The notes under the pieces were generated by a model. The model was given only the letters and a program-made list of their open reading frames with translations. It did not search any database and had not been told where the DNA came from. The translations under genes and the position numbers were made by a program. From contig JARGPH010000033.1 in the NCBI GenBank assembly GCA_029213065.1, positions 1 through 64,000 of the forward strand: a DNA stretch of 64,000 bases. Direction: 5' to 3'. Numbering within the stretch: the stretch's first letter is position 1; each line of letters starts with the position of its first letter. Below, in pieces: positions 56,201 to 62,200 of the stretch. Origin of the DNA: Verrucomicrobiales bacterium. Lineage in GTDB: Bacteria; Verrucomicrobiota; Verrucomicrobiia; Verrucomicrobiales; DEV007.

Positions 56201-59200
56201 CAAAGGCGGAACCGTCATTTCCGCTGGTGAAAGAGATCCCTGCCGCCGCATTCGTGACCATTCCCGCCGCGTTCACGCCGGAACGGACAGTTACCGTGCT
56301 CGTTCCCGATCCGAGCGCATTGCCCGCCGTCGGAATATTAACGTGGTAGTTTGTTCCTGAAGTAGCACCGCCCCCCTCCAGAAGAGTCGTGCGGCCGTCT
56401 TCATGATCAGAATCGTATCCGCCGTTACCGATCATAGCAAATGCCTGATCACCACCGCTACCCAGTGTAGTCGTAGTTGCAGCGGTGAAGTTCACTCCGG
56501 TCTCAGCCTGGACGAGGACGTTCCCGTTATGATCACCGAATGAACGGAAACCACCGTGCCCAATCTGGACAAACGATTGATTGTTGGTTCCGGCACTGAA
56601 ATCAACAGATCCCATCGTCGTTACGACATTGATCGCTCCGCTATGCCCCTGGCCATCAAGAGCATCGCTGGAAGCGCCACCGTGTCCGATTTTAGCAAAA
56701 GAGTAGCTACCCGTGCCGCCATCAAAATCAATGTTACCTACAGCATTGACATCGATCATGTCGGAGTGAGTTCCAGCATAATAGCGGTCATTGTTATTGT
56801 TTCCGGAATTGTTGTTAATGCGGTTGTCATTCCGACCACCGTGACCAATCATCGCGTAGCTGTTTGCCTCGCCACCGGTAAAGGTGATCGCTGCGCCTGC
56901 ATTCACATCAATGACTCCGCTGTGTCCGCCGGATGCATGATACCCTCCGTGGCCAAGGTGCGCATAGTGACGGTCTCCGCCACCGCCTGCAGCATTGAAG
57001 GTAATATTTCCCGCCCCGGCACTGCCATCAGCATCTGCAGAAACAGTGACGCTTCCGGTATGATCACCATCGGTATAGGTGCCACCATGTCCGAGATGGA
57101 CATAGGCCTCTCGATCGCTACCTGCACTGAAGGCGATATTGCCGTCTGCGCTGGTGACCGTGATGTCAGCGGTGTTGCCGACTCGCTGAGTCATCGATGG
57201 CGGCGTGGTGTATGGCGCTCCGTCCTGGGTATCAGCCTCATGCCCCCCGTGGCCCAGCTGCGCGTAAGTCTGAGTCGAAGAACCTGCCGTGAATGTGATA
57301 TCACGTAAGGATGAAACGGTAATCACGTTTCCAGCGACCCCATGATCGCCTCGTGCTCCAAGCCCACCAAATCCAAGTTGTGCATAGGAGTCATCAGCAG
57401 CGCCACCGGTAAAGGTAATCGCACCACTCGCGGCAGCGACTGCGCCAAACGATGTCGTATCAGGATTTCCATCCATGTCGAAATCCCCGATATCACTGAA
57501 GTCGCCAGTCGTTCCTGCACTGACAACAAGATTTCCCTGATGATTCCCCTGGGAACCGTCACCACCGTGTCCCAGATGTGCGGGGGAATCTGTGCTCGCA
57601 GCATCCTGACCTGCGATAAACGATATATCGTTGAAAGCCCGAACCGTAATATTACCCGTGACAGCTCCATGTGTAAGTGCACCTCCGTGACCGATTTGCA
57701 CATAGGTATCGTCCGCGATTCCACCAGTGAAGAGAATGCTTCCTGTCGTTGAAGCGACTCCGATATCCCCACTGTCTCCGGGGTCATTAGAACCACCGGA
57801 CTCCGGATTATCGGCGTTGCGTCCGCCATGCCCGATTGAGGCGTAGGATGCGACTGCATCTCCGGCATCAGCTGTGATGTCTCCCACCGCCTGAATTTGA
57901 ATTCGCCCATTGCGATCTCCACGTGCGGAGCGACCACCGTGTCCAATCTGGGTGAATGATTCCACCGTATTACCGCCATCCATATCAATGGTGCCACCAC
58001 TGAAGACGCTGATGATACCATTGTGATCTCCGAGGGATTGCATGCCTCCATGACCGATTTGCGCAAAGCGCTCAACTCCTGCTACGAGACCGGTTCCATC
58101 AACAAACCCGCTGTCATCCAAAGTCTGCCCTGCAGCCAAAGTAAGATTTCCACCTGAAGTTACTGAAATTTTCCCGGAATGACCTGTCGTAGCCTCTGCT
58201 TCATTTCCGCCGTGCCCTACCAGTGCGTAGGCACGATCACCACCGCCACCAAGAATATCCAGGGTTCCCGTTGCATCCAGAGTAATAGCGCCAGCGTGAT
58301 TTCCTTTCGAGAGTCGACCGCCATGCCCGACCTGAGCGAAGGTATCATCCGTTTCTGTGTTCTGGCCGCCACCGGCGATCTGAACATCCTTACCCTTGAG
58401 AACGATACTGCTGTCCTTGCTGTAGCTAGCCGTTGCAACGGTCACATCGGTTGGATTTGCATCTGCTGTGAAGGTGGCAATTCCAGTCATATAATCGATT
58501 GAACCGACAACCCCTGCAGTTGAATGCGTGAGGACACCCGAACCGTTGTCGGTGATCGTAGCCCCATCAACGCTAAGAGACAATGTGTTGGGAATTACTC
58601 CTGCGGGAGTAATGAGGACTGTCGCTCCGCCACCGTTTGCAGCAGCAGCCAAACCGGCAACGCCTGCTCCTGCAACCGCATTCGCCCCTCCGAGATCAGC
58701 CGATAGAGCAACGCCGCCATGACCAATCATCGCATAATTCCGATCCCGATTAAGTGTACCTCCCGCGTCGATTCCGGCTTTGACAGTGACGTCTCCTCCG
58801 CCGCCAAATGATGCATCAACGGAAATCATCCCTTTCAATGTCGGATCAAATCCGGCAGCAGCATCGGAAGTATCGTAGCCTCCGTGGCCCACTTGCGCGT
58901 AAGCGTTAGAACCGGTTCCACCCAGAATATCGATCCCGCCATCTTTGGCGTGAACCATAATATCTCCCGTGGCATCTCCAAAATTAGCATCGGTTTGATC
59001 CGTTCCTCCGATGACATCGAGGGTGCGGAATCCCACTTGAGCGCGCTCATCAGTTCCATTGCCACCAATCAACTCCACCGAGTATCCGAGAACATTAGTC
59101 ATACCGAGGCGTGAACCAACCGCGATCGCACGTGCGCCGGCGTTGATCGAAACCTGTCCGTTCGCATGATCGAGCCCGGAAACGCTGAGAGTGGTTCCGT

Positions 59201-62200
59201 TGTCGTTACCAAACATGTTGCCATCAGATTTGAAACTGAGCACGTCCATGAAAGCGGTCGGCGGACAATAGAGATGATTTACCTGTGCGTAATGCTCGCC
59301 GGTGACGCGCGAAGGCCCATCGACGATGGCACTGTTTCCGGAAGCGTTGCCGACGCCTGCAATCAGATTCACATCGCCGGTTCCGGGATTCTGAATGCTG
59401 TAATTAACATCAATATCACCCGAAGCGAGCAGGTTGAAGTTGTTGGCCTGAGTGGTAGCCGTAGAGAAGGATGTCGTCGAATCCAGCAAAGTGTTCAGCG
59501 TGATATTCTTCGCCGTGTAGGTGAAGTCGCCGAGTGCGAGGTTCGGATTGATGAAGTTATCGCGAAACGCATCCGTAAAAGTGATTTCTTCTCCGCGGGT
59601 GGTTGCTGCTCCGTCGTTAAGAACCTCGAGGCCGCCCCGGGCGATCACCTGATACCCCACGCCCGTTGGGGTGTAATTACCTACGATGGTGGACAAATCG
59701 ATATTGGCCGCCGCAAAAGGGTTATTATTATTGGACGTTCTATCGAATGAATGGCCGATCCAGGCGGTCTCGCTGCCGCTTGTATCCAATGTGATCTTGT
59801 TGGCAACGACCTGAATGCCACCAGTCCGGTCACCTCCGAGGTTTGTTGTATCGTTGTTTTGATCATCCCCGTGGCCAATCAAAGCATAGGACTCAGAACC
59901 TGTTCCAGCATCCAGGGTGAGGTCCCCCTTCTCACTGATAACATGAATATCTCCGGTAATATTAACCGTTTGATTCTCGTTCCAACCACCGTGACCAATC
60001 TGCGTGTAGGCACGTGAACCGGCTCCTGCGAGCAATTCAATATCGCCGGTTGCAGAGACGCCGATGACACCGTCCATCGTCGTCGTATTGCCATCAATGG
60101 CACTGCGTCCACCGTGACCGATCTGAGCGTTATTCTCTGTGGCACCACCTTTCAGGGAAATGCCTCCGAGGGCTGAAGAAGCAAACTGAATTTCGTCCCC
60201 GTCTCCGTCGCCATCGAAATCTCCCATGTCATCAAACTTTCCTGTGCCGAGGCTCGTGAAGAGATCACCCGTTCCGGCACTTACTTTAATAACACCGCTT
60301 TGATTGCCATCAGCATCCCAGCCTCCGTGACCGATCTGAGCCTGATTCTGTCCCCTATCGAGGCCGGCAGTCAAATTGACATCGAGACCGGCACGAACAT
60401 GAATGTCACCTGTGTTGTGACCTTTCGCACCATAGCCACCGTTTCCGATTTGGGTATAAGACCCATCTTCGGTTCCACTCTCCAGACTGACAATGCCAGT
60501 CCTCGCTGCCACCGTAATGTTGCCGCGGTGCCCGTTGTCTACGACATTATTTCCATTTTCAGACTCGTAACCGCCATTACCAATCTGCGCCCAGGTCAAA
60601 TCGTGGTCCCCCGTTTCAAAGGTGATCCACAAATTCACCGTTCCCGCGTCACCTGGATTAGGGTTGGCTGTATTCGGTGATGCCGTCATTCCCGGATTCA
60701 TATCCCGGAGAAAAGTAACCGTCGAAGTGCCTTCCACACTGTAGGAAACATTACCCACCACCTCGGAGGCGAGGATGGTTTCGGTGCCCGTTCCGAAATC
60801 GGCTGTGATGTCGGCGGTCGGATTCAGCGTTCCGTCGCCCTCAGGATCAGCCAGATAACCAACGATGGTACCATCATCGAGACGAATCGCGATGGAGAGG
60901 GTACCGGGAACAACCCGGGTATACAAGAGGTTGAAGTTCGCTCCGGAACCCAGGTTTGCCGCGTGATCCTGATTGATCGTAGCGTTGTTCCCGTCGGTAC
61001 GGGATCCATGCCCATAGCTTACATAATAGCCTTCTCCCGGATTGGGAACACCGGTGAAGCGATCCCCACCGGCGATCTTAATGTTTCGCTCAGCGAATAC
61101 ATTGATGTCAGCAACATGATCGCCCCGTGCCCCGTGACCTCCACTACCCAGCAATGCATAACTGCTGGGCCCGCCACTTTCAGCGGTGAAGGTGAGATCG
61201 CGACCTGCCATGACATTGAAAGTTTCCAATGGATCGCCGTTTACGTCCCGCAATCCAATATTGCCCTGCGATCCCCGGCCACCGTGACCAAGCTGAGCGT
61301 AGTTTCCGTTATCGGCCCACTCATTGTCCGTTGCCCCGCCACTGGCGAAAAGAACATCACCATCAGCACTCGCCCCCACAGTCCCGTCCTGAGCAATGCC
61401 TGCACGCACTTCAATATTTCCATAGTGATTGCCGTGAGAATTCGCTCCTCCGTGACCGAGTTGAGCAAAATGGTAGTTGCCGCGCCCACCGCCTACACTT
61501 GTCTCAAAAGCGCGGTTGATATCTCCTGCGAGAAACGAAATCGAACCATCATTTGCCACCACCGTGATATCACCATGGTGACCAACCGGAAGCCCGCTAA
61601 CGGTGTTATTCAATCCCCTCACATCAGTGGAACCATTACTGGAAACATCGGCATCATACCCACCGTGTCCCAGTAGCGCCGAGGCACGGCCATCCTCGTT
61701 CGTGAACAAAGCAGTGTTCGTGTAAGATCCGGCGATAAATTTAATATTACCGTCCACCGTCATTGAAATATCACCGCTGAAGCCAACCGCGTCAGCACCT
61801 GTTCCAAAGCCCCGTGAATGGTTTCCTCCGTGACCAACCTGAACGTAGTTATCGATATAGCTTCCAGCTCTTGCGTAAAATCCCTCACCGCTTACATCCC
61901 TGCCATCGGCAAGAGTGGAACCGGCCGCAAATTCTCCACCGGTGATCGTGATGTCTCCACTGTGGCTGCCATCTGCATCGCGCCCCCCATGACCGAGATG
62001 AGCCCAGCCCTCCCGGTTACTTGACGCGGCACTGTTCGATGCCACAAAAGCAATTCCGCCATCTGCCGTAACCGTAATATCCCCCGTATGTATTCCCTGA
62101 TTGGAGCGCCCTCCGTGGCCCAGCTGCACGTATGTATAGTCATCGGAACCGGCGAGAAAACGGATATCACCGAGCGTCGTCACAGTGATATCGCCCTGAT

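Noticed and set aside
56556-57308. 250-codon plus-strand frame antisense to the giant gene, and several similar ones between 47 and 63 kb
   Set aside because: They arise because the repeated units give recurring stop-free stretches on the opposite strand; the translations are low-complexity and repeat-like themselves.
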